From Candidatus Gastranaerophilales bacterium (GTDB lineage: Bacteria; Cyanobacteriota; Vampirovibrionia; Gastranaerophilales; Gastranaerophilaceae): a DNA stretch of 64,000 nt. The stretch is from positions 370,396 through 434,395 of the forward strand of contig CAKMWI010000007.1 of the NCBI GenBank assembly GCA_928722015.1. Direction: 5' to 3'. Below are positions 52,761-61,795 of the stretch, one piece after another; position 1 is the first letter of the stretch; each line of letters begins with the position of its first letter. The position numbers and the translations under genes were made by a program. The notes below the pieces were generated by a model that made no database searches, had not been told where the DNA came from, and saw only the letters and a program-made list of their open reading frames with translations.

Positions 52761-52943
52761 ATGATTTGTAAAAATTGTGGAAATGAAATAAGTAATAATC
52801 AAGAATATTGTACGAATTGCGGTATGTCTAAATTAAACAATATATTTAAACATGAGAGTTTAGAGTTAGAAGTATTGCTAAAATGTAGCATTATTGCAAT
52901 TGCAATAGGAATAATATTTCTGCTACTTAACATTACTCAATAG
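52761..52943 (+). CDS. Zinc-ribbon membrane protein 2, very small
   Basis: A 60-residue protein with the same zinc ribbon (CKNCGNEISNNQEYCTNCGM) and a single C-terminal membrane helix (about 38-59). It starts 3 bp after the preceding gene and GTGAGG lies before its ATG. It lacks any further domain, so it may be an assembly partner of the larger members. Confidence 0.75.
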   Translation: MICKNCGNEISNNQEYCTNCGMSKLNNIFKHESLELEVLLKCSIIAIAIGIIFLLLNITQ

Positions 52944-52952
52944 GAATAACAC

Positions 52953-53846
52953 ATGAACTGTCCGAAGTGTGGAAAAGAATTAAACGAAAACCAAAAATTT
53001 TGCAGTGAATGCGGAGCAAAGATTGGCGAAAACGATATGCAGGAGATTATTAACATCAAATGGCTTGTAATTTCTATTGCGGCTATCGCTCTTGTCTTTG
53101 GGACATGTATTCTTGCAACACAAAATAGTCCGTCTGCAAATACATCAAACAATAATGTGAACAATGAGGTTGTGGAAGATACAAATACAGATGAAGAAAC
53201 AACCGCATATACAGAAGAACCGCAAGAAGTGCAAAAACCAGTAGCACCGAAACCAAATTGTGTTTACGAAACATCTGACGGAGTTTGCTTTACTACTCAA
53301 ATATTTGAATTTGAACCAATAAAAGTACAAACTCAAACTAGTTACGAATACAATTATTGGCTTGGTGCAAAAGACGCTTGCGAAAGTAAAGGATACAAAT
53401 TACCAAATGACTATGAATTAAGGTCGTTATTTGGAGATATTCTTGGCATTGAAATATATAGCGGCATTGATATTGACACCACAAAATTTTCTTATACAAA
53501 AATCCCGACAAATTATGAAATATTAAAACGGATTGCTCCTAAAAAAGAAATGTATGGTATATATTTATGGGAAAATGAAGAATTTGATGACGAAAGAGCT
53601 TATATGAGAAAAAAAGATACTATCTGGGGAGATGAAACGACTAAACAATATGTAGCAGATAAATTTTCATATAATAAGAATGTTATTTGTGTATATGACC
53701 CAAATGGCAAACCGCATAAGTCATTATTAGAAATATCAAGAGAAAAGGAAGCAAAAGCCAAAGAATTACAAGCAAAACAGCGGGCTTTAAAAGAAAAACA
53801 AATGCAGGAAGAACTGAACAAAGAGGCAGAAGATGCGTTATTCTAA
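52953..53846 (+). CDS. Zinc-ribbon membrane protein 3 with an exported domain
   Basis: A 297-residue protein. Zinc ribbon at residues 3-24 (CPKCGKELNENQKFCSECGA), one membrane helix at about 36-56, an acidic Asn/Glu/Thr-rich linker, then an exported domain. The segment WLGAKDACESKGYKLPNDYEL recalls the DUF1566/Lcl-like motif (AKxxCExxGxxLP) seen in cell-surface and pilin-like proteins. A Lys/Glu coiled tail ends the protein. It overlaps the next gene by 14 bp, so the operon is tightly coupled. Confidence 0.75.
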   Translation: MNCPKCGKELNENQKFCSECGAKIGENDMQEIINIKWLVISIAAIALVFGTCILATQNSPSANTSNNNVNNEVVEDTNTDEETTAYTEEPQEVQKPVAPKPNCVYETSDGVCFTTQIFEFEPIKVQTQTSYEYNYWLGAKDACESKGYKLPNDYELRSLFGDILGIEIYSGIDIDTTKFSYTKIPTNYEILKRIAPKKEMYGIYLWENEEFDDERAYMRKKDTIWGDETTKQYVADKFSYNKNVICVYDPNGKPHKSLLEISREKEAKAKELQAKQRALKEKQMQEELNKEAEDALF

Positions 53847-54534
53847 ATTATTTATACTTTTATTGCTTATTCTTGCAGGTTCAAATGTCTGTTATGCAAT
53901 AAACTGGGAAGCTGCATTTAACGGCGATAAAGAAATTTACATTGATAGAGATAGTGTAAATTGGCACAATAACAGTTTGTATTACAGCGTTAAATATTAT
54001 AATCAACAAAAAAAAACATATATAGTTTCAATAATTCAAAACAAAGACAATAAAACAGGTATTGTATCAAGCTGTACAGATTTTCAGTATAACCAAAATT
54101 TTATCAACGCACTAACCCCGAAAGTTGCAACTTCATTCAATCCATTAAATACAAGCTCATTGTTATTTAATGCAAATGCAAGAGCAATAGAAATAAATAA
54201 TAACAATCAACAAAAATCACAAAGTATCAATAAAGCAGATAATGTGGATTTCAGACCATATATGCGAAGATTACAACGCAGAATAAAGAGGAATTGGGAA
54301 CCTCCCAAAGGAAGTGAGACTAAAAAAGTTGTTGTATTGTTCAAGATTGGAAAAGATGGGAGTTTACTCTCAAGTGAAATCTTCAAGACCTCTGGGGATA
54401 AGGCAGCAGACAAAGCCGCATTAATGGCAATTGCCATATCTGCCCCTTATGAACCACTTCCAAAAACATACACAGAAGAAAGCATAGATATACAATTTAC
54501 GTTTGATTATAATATAATAGGTTCAAGTAGGTAA
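53833..54534 (+). CDS. Secreted protein with TonB C-terminal domain
   Basis: A 233-residue protein with a signal peptide (MRYSKLFILLLLILAGSNVC, then YA). After an N-terminal region of about 120 residues, the C-terminal 95 residues match the TonB fold: PYMRRLQRRIKRNWEPPKGS, then VVVLFKIGKDGSLLSSEIFK and DKAALMAIAISAPYEPLP. TonB normally carries an N-terminal membrane anchor and a proline-rich linker; here there is a cleavable signal and no such linker. It overlaps the gene before it (14 bp) and its stop shares a base with the next start. Confidence 0.8.
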   Translation: MRYSKLFILLLLILAGSNVCYAINWEAAFNGDKEIYIDRDSVNWHNNSLYYSVKYYNQQKKTYIVSIIQNKDNKTGIVSSCTDFQYNQNFINALTPKVATSFNPLNTSSLLFNANARAIEINNNNQQKSQSINKADNVDFRPYMRRLQRRIKRNWEPPKGSETKKVVVLFKIGKDGSLLSSEIFKTSGDKAADKAALMAIAISAPYEPLPKTYTEESIDIQFTFDYNIIGSSR

Positions 54535-55256
54535 TGAAAATGAATTGTCCAAACTGTGGAAGTGAATTAAAAGAAAATCAAAAGTTTTGTACAAACTGCG
54601 GAAGCAAAATTAGCACCCAAAATATTAACTCTTCTTTACAAACATGGGTAGTAATTTTGCTTGTGATATGGGCATTAGCTTTAATAACTTATGCAATTTT
54701 AAAACCAAATAAAGTTACTACTACGGTACCAGAAACAAAACAGGAACAAATAACCCAAACCCCTGCACAGATTTTACAGCAGATTGATGAATTACAAGCA
54801 AGATATTTTAATATTGTAAAAAGAAATGATGTTTTGCTTCAAATATATGACAGTGAAGAGCATCAACAGGATATTAACGATTTAAATAAGCTTTTTAAGG
54901 AAGTTGAAGAAAAAATTAATAAAAATAATTATTATTTGCAAAAATATTATGGAATAGAGCAACAGTATGCTCAAAATCCCGGAACGACACAACGTGATAT
55001 GGATGAATTTGCGTCAAAAGAATATGAAGCTGTTGACGGTTTATTAAACGAAACATATCAAGCAGTAAAAGCAAAAATTCCTCCTGAGGACTTTAAACAT
55101 CTTATTACAAGTGAACTACAGTGGCTTAAAGAGGTTGAAGATTATTACAATGTATATACGCAACAGGGCTTTGGCACAATTGGACCTCTTATAAATTTTA
55201 ACTATGAATGCAATATGAGAAAATTTAGAACATTATTGTTAATGCTTTATCTTTAA
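54534..55256 (+). CDS. Zinc-ribbon membrane protein 4 with LprI-like domain
   Basis: A 240-residue protein: zinc ribbon at residues 4-24 (CPNCGSELKENQKFCTNCGS), one membrane helix (about 36-55) and an exported helical region. The C-terminal part (TQRDMDEFASKEYEAVDGLL, then SELQWLKEVEDYYNVYTQQG and ECNMRKFRTLLLM) resembles the LprI/DUF1311 family, which includes lysozyme inhibitors. The start ATG overlaps the stop of the TonB-like gene (TAATG). It is the last gene of the operon. Confidence 0.75.
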   Translation: MKMNCPNCGSELKENQKFCTNCGSKISTQNINSSLQTWVVILLVIWALALITYAILKPNKVTTTVPETKQEQITQTPAQILQQIDELQARYFNIVKRNDVLLQIYDSEEHQQDINDLNKLFKEVEEKINKNNYYLQKYYGIEQQYAQNPGTTQRDMDEFASKEYEAVDGLLNETYQAVKAKIPPEDFKHLITSELQWLKEVEDYYNVYTQQGFGTIGPLINFNYECNMRKFRTLLLMLYL

Positions 55257-55480
55257 TCTTCTAATGCTTGTTTAACCAGATTATCAATATTATTTATAAA
55301 TACATCAAACTTCTCACATTGTTTTGAGTTTTTAACCTGTTCTTTTTTATTTCGCCAGTACTGTAAATCTCGGGTATAATGCTCTGTTTCTTTTACCTTT
55401 GTTTTTTCCAATTGATTGATTTTATTTTTATATCTGTCTTTTATCTGCTGAATTTTTCTGTTGATTTTTTCAATATCCAT
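55253..55480 (-). CDS. Small coiled-coil protein
   Basis: A 75-residue, almost fully helical protein with heptad-like Lys/Glu/Gln pattern (MDIEKINRKIQQIKDRYKNK, KVKETEHYTRDLQYWRNKKE). AAAGGAAA lies before the ATG. Its stop overlaps the convergent LprI-like gene by 4 bp. No family recognised; it may associate with the island's DNA-processing proteins. Confidence 0.65.
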   Translation of the reverse strand: MDIEKINRKIQQIKDRYKNKINQLEKTKVKETEHYTRDLQYWRNKKEQVKNSKQCEKFDVFINNIDNLVKQALED

Positions 55481-55659
55481 AGTTGTTTCCTTTATTTTAA
55501 TAGAAAAAGTTGCAGTAGGACTTAAAAACGAACGTTTTTATTTTACTGATTAGTAAACCGAAAAGGCGTGATTTTTTGTATATAAGGGTTGATAATAAAA
55601 ATATAAAAGATAGGTTTTTAAGTAACGGCAGGCATTTTAGGCTGGAAAGGAGACAAAAC

Positions 55660-56256
55660 ATGTCCACATATGCATATTTAAGAGTAAGTACAATAGAACA
55701 AAACACAGAGAAGAACAAACTTGATGTTTTGAAATTTGCAAATGACAGGAAGTTAGGTAACGTTGAATTTGTGGAAGAACAAATCAGCGGAAAAGCAAAT
55801 TTTAAAAACAGGCAACTGGGTGCATTGTTAGAAAAAATGAAACAGGGGGATATTTTAATTGTTCCGGAGCTTTCAAGGATAGCAAGGTCAATAACGCAGA
55901 TATTTGAAGTAATAGACATAACTAAGCGTAAAGGCATAACCTTGTATTCAATAAAAGAAGATTTTTCAAACAATGATAAAACAATAACATCTACCGTAAC
56001 AACAACAATATTTGCACTTGTGGCACAGATAGAACGGGATTTAATAAGTATGAGAACTATAGAAGCTTTGCACGCAAAGAAAGCAAGCGGAGTAAAACTC
56101 GGCAGACCCAAAGGGCGAGGCAAATCAAAACTGGACGAAAACAGAGATGAAATATTAAAACTGGTAGAATTAAAAGTTCCAAAAACAATAATAGCAAGAC
56201 AATACAACACTTCTACTGCTAATCTGCATAGGTTTTTGAAATTCTGTAATGCATGA
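55660..56256 (+). CDS. Small serine recombinase (resolvase/invertase family)
   Basis: A 198-residue site-specific recombinase. The catalytic Ser10 lies in TYAYLRVSTIEQN, with the conserved arginines in GKANFKNRQLGALLEKMK and SRIARSITQIFEVI. The C-terminal helix-turn-helix (LGRPKGRGKSKLDENRDEIL, TIIARQYNTSTANLHRFLK) is typical of resolvases and invertases. AAAGGAG lies about 7 nt before the ATG at 55660. The upstream frame extension lacks a ribosome binding site. It may resolve multimers or invert DNA in the island. Confidence 0.93.
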   Translation: MSTYAYLRVSTIEQNTEKNKLDVLKFANDRKLGNVEFVEEQISGKANFKNRQLGALLEKMKQGDILIVPELSRIARSITQIFEVIDITKRKGITLYSIKEDFSNNDKTITSTVTTTIFALVAQIERDLISMRTIEALHAKKASGVKLGRPKGRGKSKLDENRDEILKLVELKVPKTIIARQYNTSTANLHRFLKFCNA

Positions 56257-56312
56257 AACTTTAAAAAGTTGAGTATAATAACTGGGCGACAACCCCAGAA
56301 AGAAGGAAACTT

Positions 56313-57764
56313 ATGTTAAAGCAAAAAATTAAAGCAGTAACTTATTGTCGTGTATCAAGTGTGGAACAGGAAAAAGGGTTTTCAATATCTGCACAAAAAG
56401 AACTGTTAAATCAGTTTGCAGAAAAACATAATATTGAAATAGTAAAAGAATTTTCAGAGGCTGAAACTGCAAAAAATGCAGGAAGACATAAATTTAATGA
56501 GATGTTGCAGTTTTTAAAAAAGAACAGTGAAGTTAATACAATTCTCGTAGAAAAAACAGATCGACTTTATCGTAATTTTAAAGATTATGTCGATTTAGAT
56601 GTAGACAAAACAGGTTATAACGTGTATTTAGTTAAAGAAGGAGTAGTTCTGACTTCACAATCTTCATCACATGAAAAACTTATGCATGGTTTAAAGGTGT
56701 TAATTGCAAAAAATTTCATAGACAATTTGCGAGAAGAAACACAAAAAGGTAGAAAAAAGAAAGTGGAAGAAGGCTTTTTTATAGGTCAAGTTCCCTATGG
56801 ATATAAAAAACTTGATAAATGTACAACTGTTTTACATGAGCAAAAATCCAAATTCGTTAAGCGTGCATTTGAATTATATGCACAAGGAAATATTTCATTA
56901 AAAAATCTAGTACAACAGTTATACAAAGAAGGTTATATTTACACATCAAGCCATGCAAAAATATCATCAGGTCAACTTGAAAAAATGTTGAAAAATGAAA
57001 GTTATATCGGATGTATAAGGTACAGAGGTAAATTATATAGCGGCAAACATCCTTCAATAGTATCAGAACAGTTGTTTATGAAAACACAAAAGGCATTTAA
57101 AAAAGACGGAAAACCTGATACAAAGTGCGGACATAATTTTTTGTATAAAGGAATGCTCAAATGTGCCGAATGCGGTTGTGCTATTACAAGTGAGATTAAA
57201 AAAGGTAAATGGATTTATTATCATTGTACAGGAAATTCAAAAGTTCCATGTGTACAGAAGAAAAATTACATAAAACAGGAAGAATTAGATTTACAAGTTG
57301 ATGAAGCAATTAAGCGTGTTGTAATAGATGATAGCCTGGCAGATTACATTAATGTACTACTTGAAGACAGCTATAAAGAAATGCAGGTTAGTACAAAACA
57401 GAAGTATGATTATTTAACAACGGAGATTAAAAAGGCACAGACACGTAAGGATAAATTGCTTGAAATGTACATGGATAATGATATAGACAAAGATGTTTGG
57501 ACAAAGAAAACATCTGATATAGATACACAATTAAATTTACTAACAAAACAGCTTGAAACGATGGATTTATCAGAAAAGCAGTTTATAGATGAGGGGAAAA
57601 ATATTATTGAGGTTGCCAAACAGACATATAATTTGTATAAACAACAGACAATAGAAGAAAAACGCAGATTGTTAGATGTAATCTTTGAGAGCATAACTGT
57701 TAAAGATAGGCTTATACACTACACATACAAGAAACCCTTTGTTACTTTGCAAAATGTGATTTAG
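56313..57764 (+). CDS. Large serine integrase
   Basis: A 483-residue recombinase with catalytic Ser15 in TYCRVSSVEQEKGFSISAQK, a recombinase domain (QVPYGYKKLDK, FVKRAFELYAQGNISLKNLV), a zinc-binding region (LKCAECGCAITSEIKKGKWI, YYHCTGNSKVPC) and a coiled-coil insertion (QKYDYLTTEIKKAQTRKDKL). Such enzymes integrate and excise mobile elements between attP and attB sites. AGAAGGAA precedes the ATG. A TATAAT word (about 56272) is probably its promoter. It is the last gene of the island and probably acts at the tRNA-Arg side. Confidence 0.93.
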   Translation: MLKQKIKAVTYCRVSSVEQEKGFSISAQKELLNQFAEKHNIEIVKEFSEAETAKNAGRHKFNEMLQFLKKNSEVNTILVEKTDRLYRNFKDYVDLDVDKTGYNVYLVKEGVVLTSQSSSHEKLMHGLKVLIAKNFIDNLREETQKGRKKKVEEGFFIGQVPYGYKKLDKCTTVLHEQKSKFVKRAFELYAQGNISLKNLVQQLYKEGYIYTSSHAKISSGQLEKMLKNESYIGCIRYRGKLYSGKHPSIVSEQLFMKTQKAFKKDGKPDTKCGHNFLYKGMLKCAECGCAITSEIKKGKWIYYHCTGNSKVPCVQKKNYIKQEELDLQVDEAIKRVVIDDSLADYINVLLEDSYKEMQVSTKQKYDYLTTEIKKAQTRKDKLLEMYMDNDIDKDVWTKKTSDIDTQLNLLTKQLETMDLSEKQFIDEGKNIIEVAKQTYNLYKQQTIEEKRRLLDVIFESITVKDRLIHYTYKKPFVTLQNVI

Positions 57765-57973
57765 ACGATGTTAGCGGAATTGTAGATTACATAAAGCAGA
57801 ATATTAACAAATAATTCTGTGTTTAGTCGAACTATTGCAAATGCACTTATAGCGTACAATTTGCGATTTTTTATGTGAATTTAGCAAATATTGCAAATAT
57901 TATTTAATCGAACTCTCAAAAAGTAATAATAAAGAGGGTTTGAACCGTATCAACCCTCTGTTTTACGAAAAAA
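57765..57973. other. Junction between integrase and tRNA-Arg
   Basis: About 210 bp without a confident gene. A short frame just after the integrase stop (57743-57800) reads AKCDLDDVSGIVDYIKQNIN, possibly the remnant of a gene end. A hairpin at 57933-57959 (AGAGGGTT...AACCCTCT) followed on the reverse strand by a T-rich tail (57932-57914) is a likely terminator for tRNA-Arg. Confidence 0.5.
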
Positions 57974-58047
<74 letters not shown>

Positions 58048-58267
58048 ATTTATTTAATGCAACCAGTATTTATTCTTTTATGTTGCAATATCTACGTTTT
58101 TTATATTATCATGAAAAATTTTTCTTGCAAGTATTTTTATAAATAATTATATTTTATTGATTAGATAATTATTTATATTTTTACTATTTTTTTTATAAGG
58201 GGTTATCCCTTTTTTATGTTTAAGATATAATTTTATAAGAAGATTATTAAATATAGGAAATAAAATT

Positions 58268-60889
58268 ATGCTAACCGGAAATGAAATTAGAAAATTATAT
58301 TTAGATTATTTTAAAACTAAACTTCAACATACTATTGTTGAAAGTTCCAGCCTTGTGCCTGACAATCCTACTGTTTTGCTTACAACTGCTGGAATGTTAC
58401 AATTTTTACCAATATTTTTAGGTATAACTCCTTGTCCGTATGAACCACCTAGAGCTGCTTCTTGTCAGAAATGTGCAAGAGCAGGAGGAAAAGATTCTGA
58501 TATAGAAAATGTCGGTAGGACTCCTCGTCATCATACATTTTTTGAAATGTTGGGGAATTTTTCTTTCGGAGATTATTATAAAAAAGAAATTATTCCATGG
58601 GCTTGGGAATTTGTTACTGAAGTTCTAAAGCTTGATAAAGATAGACTTTGGATTACTATTTTTGAAACAGATGATGAAGCTTATGATATTTGGAGAAGTG
58701 TAGGTGTCCCTGCTGAACGTATTAAACGTAAAGGGAAAAAAGATAATTTTTGGGGACCTCCAGGAGCATCAGGTTCTTGCGGGCCTTGCTCTGAAATACA
58801 CTATGACTTAGGTGAACAATATAAATGTGATGACCCTAGAGGCTGTGGTATTGATACTTGCGAATGCGACAGATGGGTTGAAATTTGGAATCTTGTATTT
58901 ACTGAATTATATCAGGATGAAGAAGGTAATCAATCTCCTTTAGGTAAGAAAAATGTTGATACAGGTATGGGGCTTGAACGTATAACAATGGTTTGTCAGG
59001 GCGTTGCTTCAACTTTTGAAACAGATCTTTTGAAGCCTATTATGGATAAGGTTTCTGAAATGAGCGGTGTACCTTACAAAAAATCTGAAAAAACAGATAT
59101 TTCTTTAAGAATTATCACTGACCATGCAAGATGTGTTACTTTCCTGATTTCTGATGGTGTAATTCCGGGTAATGAGGGAAGAAGTTATGTTCTTCGTATG
59201 ATTTTAAGACGTGCTTTACGCCATGGAAAAATCTTAGGAATGGAACTTCCTTTCTTATATAAATTGGTTGATATCATTGTTGATATGTATGGTGAGGCTT
59301 ATCCTGAATTAATTAAAAATAAACAAAAAGTTATTGATACAATTAAAAAGGAAGAAGAACGTTTTGCAAAAACTCTTGATAGAGGGTACAAAATGCTGGA
59401 TGAGTTTATTGATTCTAAAAAAGATATTGACGGTGAAAGTGCATTTAAGCTATATGATACATTTGGTTTTCCGTTTGAGTTAACAAAAGAAATTGCTCAA
59501 GAAAACGGGTTGAATGTTGATGAAGCAGGTTTTAAAGTCGCAATGCAAGAACAAAAAGATCGTGCAAAAGCTGCTACTGCTAAAATTAGTGTAACCGGCG
59601 ATATGAAGTACGCTAAAATTGAAAAAGAGGTAGGTTCTACTGAATTTATCGGGTATAGCGAAAATGAATGTTCTGATGCAAAAATTCTTGCTCAAATAGA
59701 GGGTGATGGTTTTGTAGATATAGTTTTAAATAAAACTCCTTTCTATGCTGAATGTGGTGGGCAGGTTGGAGACAGTGGTTATATTGAAAGTGGTAATATT
59801 AAAGCTGAAGTTTTAACCACGTTTAAAGTGAATGATTTATATGTCCACAGATGCAAATTGTTGAACGGTGATGTGATTATTGGAGATGTTGTTAAAGCAT
59901 ATATTGATGTACCTCGCAGAGAAGAAATTAGGGTTCATCATACTTCAGCGCATCTTTTGCAGGCTGCTTTGGTAAAAGTTCTAGGAGATGAAGTTAAGCA
60001 GGCGGGTTCTCAGGTTGAAGAAAACCGTATGAGATTTGATTTTACCTTCTCAAGAGCTATGTCTCATGATGAAATCAAAAAAGTTGAAGATTTGATGAAT
60101 AAATGGATTGGTGAAGGTTATTGCGTAAATACTCAGGTTATGGGTATTAAAGAGGCTGAATTAACCGGAGCGACAGCGTTATTTGGTGAAAAATATGGTG
60201 ATACGGTCAGAGTTGTTTCTATTGAAAAAGACGGTGAATCTATTTCAAAAGAATTCTGTGCCGGTACTCATGCAAGGCTGTTAAAAGATTTGCGTGTTGT
60301 TAAGATAGTTTCTGAAAGTGCAATTGCAGCAGGTACTAGACGTATTGAAGTCGTAGCATCAGCTTCTGCCATTAATTATTTGAATGCAAAATCTGCTGAA
60401 CTTGATAAGTTATCAGCTAAATTTAAAGCTCATTTTGATGATGTTGTTGAAAGAGTAGATAAGTTATCTGAAGAAAACAGAGAGTTGCAAAAACAGGTAG
60501 AAAAACTTGAAGAAGAAAATACAAGAAATAAATTTGCAACATTTATTTCCCGAGCACAAGATATTGAAGGCGGCAAGTTGTTTATTTCAAAAGTTGCAGC
60601 ATTAAAACCTCTTTCTATAAAGATAGGTTTGGAATTTTTATCTCAAAAATTAGGTGATAGCATTATTATTCTTGCTGGTGAAACTACTGTTGCTGTGAAA
60701 GTTTCTGCTAATTTTGTCAAATTGGGTATAAATGCCGGTAAAATTGTTGGTGAAATTTCAAGGGCAACTGGTGCAAATGGCGGAGGAAGACCTAATTTTG
60801 CTCAGGGTGGAGTTAAAGATTCATCAAAATTAGATGCGGTTTTAGCTAAACTAGAAGAAGAGTTAAAATCTTCTAAAGTAGGGGCTTAA
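58268..60889 (+). CDS. alaS: Alanine--tRNA ligase
   Basis: An 873-residue class II enzyme. The aminoacylation domain starts at LYLDYFKTKLQHTIVESSSL with motif-like TPRHHTFFEMLGNFSFGDYY. The editing domain has HHTSAHLLQAAL (about 557-568) and CAGTHARLLKDL (about 664), the Cys/His zinc site that clears mischarged Ser/Gly. The C-Ala domain ends in GGGRPNFAQGG. Length is normal. A small hairpin AAGGG/CCCTT followed by TTTT lies about 50 bp before the start and may act as a weak attenuator. Confidence 0.97.
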   Translation: MLTGNEIRKLYLDYFKTKLQHTIVESSSLVPDNPTVLLTTAGMLQFLPIFLGITPCPYEPPRAASCQKCARAGGKDSDIENVGRTPRHHTFFEMLGNFSFGDYYKKEIIPWAWEFVTEVLKLDKDRLWITIFETDDEAYDIWRSVGVPAERIKRKGKKDNFWGPPGASGSCGPCSEIHYDLGEQYKCDDPRGCGIDTCECDRWVEIWNLVFTELYQDEEGNQSPLGKKNVDTGMGLERITMVCQGVASTFETDLLKPIMDKVSEMSGVPYKKSEKTDISLRIITDHARCVTFLISDGVIPGNEGRSYVLRMILRRALRHGKILGMELPFLYKLVDIIVDMYGEAYPELIKNKQKVIDTIKKEEERFAKTLDRGYKMLDEFIDSKKDIDGESAFKLYDTFGFPFELTKEIAQENGLNVDEAGFKVAMQEQKDRAKAATAKISVTGDMKYAKIEKEVGSTEFIGYSENECSDAKILAQIEGDGFVDIVLNKTPFYAECGGQVGDSGYIESGNIKAEVLTTFKVNDLYVHRCKLLNGDVIIGDVVKAYIDVPRREEIRVHHTSAHLLQAALVKVLGDEVKQAGSQVEENRMRFDFTFSRAMSHDEIKKVEDLMNKWIGEGYCVNTQVMGIKEAELTGATALFGEKYGDTVRVVSIEKDGESISKEFCAGTHARLLKDLRVVKIVSESAIAAGTRRIEVVASASAINYLNAKSAELDKLSAKFKAHFDDVVERVDKLSEENRELQKQVEKLEEENTRNKFATFISRAQDIEGGKLFISKVAALKPLSIKIGLEFLSQKLGDSIIILAGETTVAVKVSANFVKLGINAGKIVGEISRATGANGGGRPNFAQGGVKDSSKLDAVLAKLEEELKSSKVGA

Positions 60890-60907
60890 ATGTAATTGAA
60901 AATTTAT

Positions 60908-60942
60908 AAAAACCCTGTCAAAAAATATTTGTCAGGGTTTTT
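60908..60942. terminator. Rho-independent terminator after alaS
   Basis: AAAAACCCTG (60908-60917) pairs with CAGGGTTTTT (60933-60942), with an inner AT helix; the flanks are T/A rich and work in both directions. Confidence 0.9.
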
Positions 60943-60973
60943 ATGCTATTATCAGATATAAAAGGAGATATGT

Positions 60974-61209
60974 ATGATTAAAGTAAATAGTTTAAATTTT
61001 TTGATAAAGGTTTCTTTGGAAAAACAATGGCTGAGTATGCAAAAGAAAATGCATCAAGAAAAGTGTTGAATTCTTCATCTTTAAAAATGAATAGTATAGA
61101 TGATTTTAATAAACATTTTGATATTATAAGTAATGCTCCAAAAATGGAAAGAGTGCCTATGGATGATATTTATGAAGCTGTTCCTTCTCATATTTCCGAA
61201 ATTTTTTAG
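60974..61209 (+). pseudogene. Small gene broken by a frameshift in a T run
   Basis: AAAGGAG and an ATG at 60974 start a frame reading MIKVNSLNF; the frame then ends early. A second frame from 61027 continues the protein (MAEYAKENASRKVLNSSSLK, DDFNKHFDIISNAPKMERVP, to ISEIF). Adding one T to the T6 run at 60997-61002 joins them as NFFDKGFFGKTMAEYAKENA. The intact product would be about 78 residues, with no recognised family. Loss of one T in a homopolymer may be a sequencing error or a real mutation. Confidence 0.65.
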
Positions 61210-61244
61210 AGTAATAGATTTAAATAATAGAAAAGGAGAGTTTT

Positions 61245-61682
61245 ATGACAGTATTAAAAATACAGAGATTGGAGCATAATCAATATGTTCCGGAATATCA
61301 AACTGCAGGTGCAGCCGGTATGGATTTGTGTGCAGCAATAGCTGAACCTGTTACATTAAAACCTCTAGAAAGAATTTTAATTCCTACAGGGTTAAAAATA
61401 GAGTTAGAGCACGGTTATGAGGCACAGATTCGTCCTCGTTCAGGATTGTCCATAAAGCATGGTATAACTTTGATAAACTGTGTTGGCACAATTGATGAGG
61501 ATTACAGAGGGGAATTGTGTGTTCCTGTTGTTAATTTGTCAAATGAATCTTATACGATAGACCCTCAAGAAAGAATTGCGCAAATGGTTATTGCAAAAGT
61601 TGAGCAGGCCCAGATTAAAGTCGTAACAGAATTGTCTGAAACTGTTCGCGGTATTGGTGGATTTGGCTCTACTGGCAAGTAA
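61245..61682 (+). CDS. dut: Deoxyuridine 5'-triphosphate nucleotidohydrolase
   Basis: A 145-residue trimeric dUTPase, which removes dUTP and supplies dUMP for thymidylate synthesis. All five motifs are present: AGAAGMDLCAA, RPRSGLSIKHGI, GTIDEDYRGELCV (catalytic Asp), ERIAQMVIAKV and RGIGGFGSTGK at the C-terminus. Length is normal. AAAGGAG lies 5-6 nt before the ATG. It follows the frameshifted small gene by about 35 bp and may be co-transcribed with it. Confidence 0.96.
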   Translation: MTVLKIQRLEHNQYVPEYQTAGAAGMDLCAAIAEPVTLKPLERILIPTGLKIELEHGYEAQIRPRSGLSIKHGITLINCVGTIDEDYRGELCVPVVNLSNESYTIDPQERIAQMVIAKVEQAQIKVVTELSETVRGIGGFGSTGK

Positions 61683-61795
61683 ATATACTTTTAACAGATG
61701 ATTACATATTCATATAATTGTTCTAGAATTTTTTTGTTCTGTTATTTACATAATGGGACGTCTTATTAGTGAAGTATAAAGAAAAGGAGATTTAG

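Larger units (their letters stand above)
48090..57930. mobile_element. Integrated accessory element (limits approximate)
   Basis: Between the efflux locus and tRNA-Arg/alaS lies a run of genes with small sizes and overlapping starts: a PH-like membrane protein, a 44-residue gene, a Rep II/X-like protein candidate, a winged-helix protein, an XRE regulator, a zinc-ribbon operon, a small serine resolvase and a large serine integrase. The integrase ends about 210 bp from the 3' end of tRNA-Arg. I could not find the attachment-site repeats, so the edges are estimates. No relaxase, conjugation or capsid genes were recognised. Confidence 0.6.

Noticed and set aside
55497..56210. Reverse frame of 237 codons over the small resolvase
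   Set aside because: The forward frame has full recombinase motifs and a good ribosome site; the reverse frame is a shadow.
48090..57973. Attachment-site direct repeats flanking the island
   Set aside because: Short shared words such as TTGCAAATG occur near both ends, but they are too short and common to call attL/attR.
58197..58217. T-box or attenuator before alaS
   Set aside because: Only a 5-bp hairpin with short T run is seen; no specifier or T-box conserved sequence is present.
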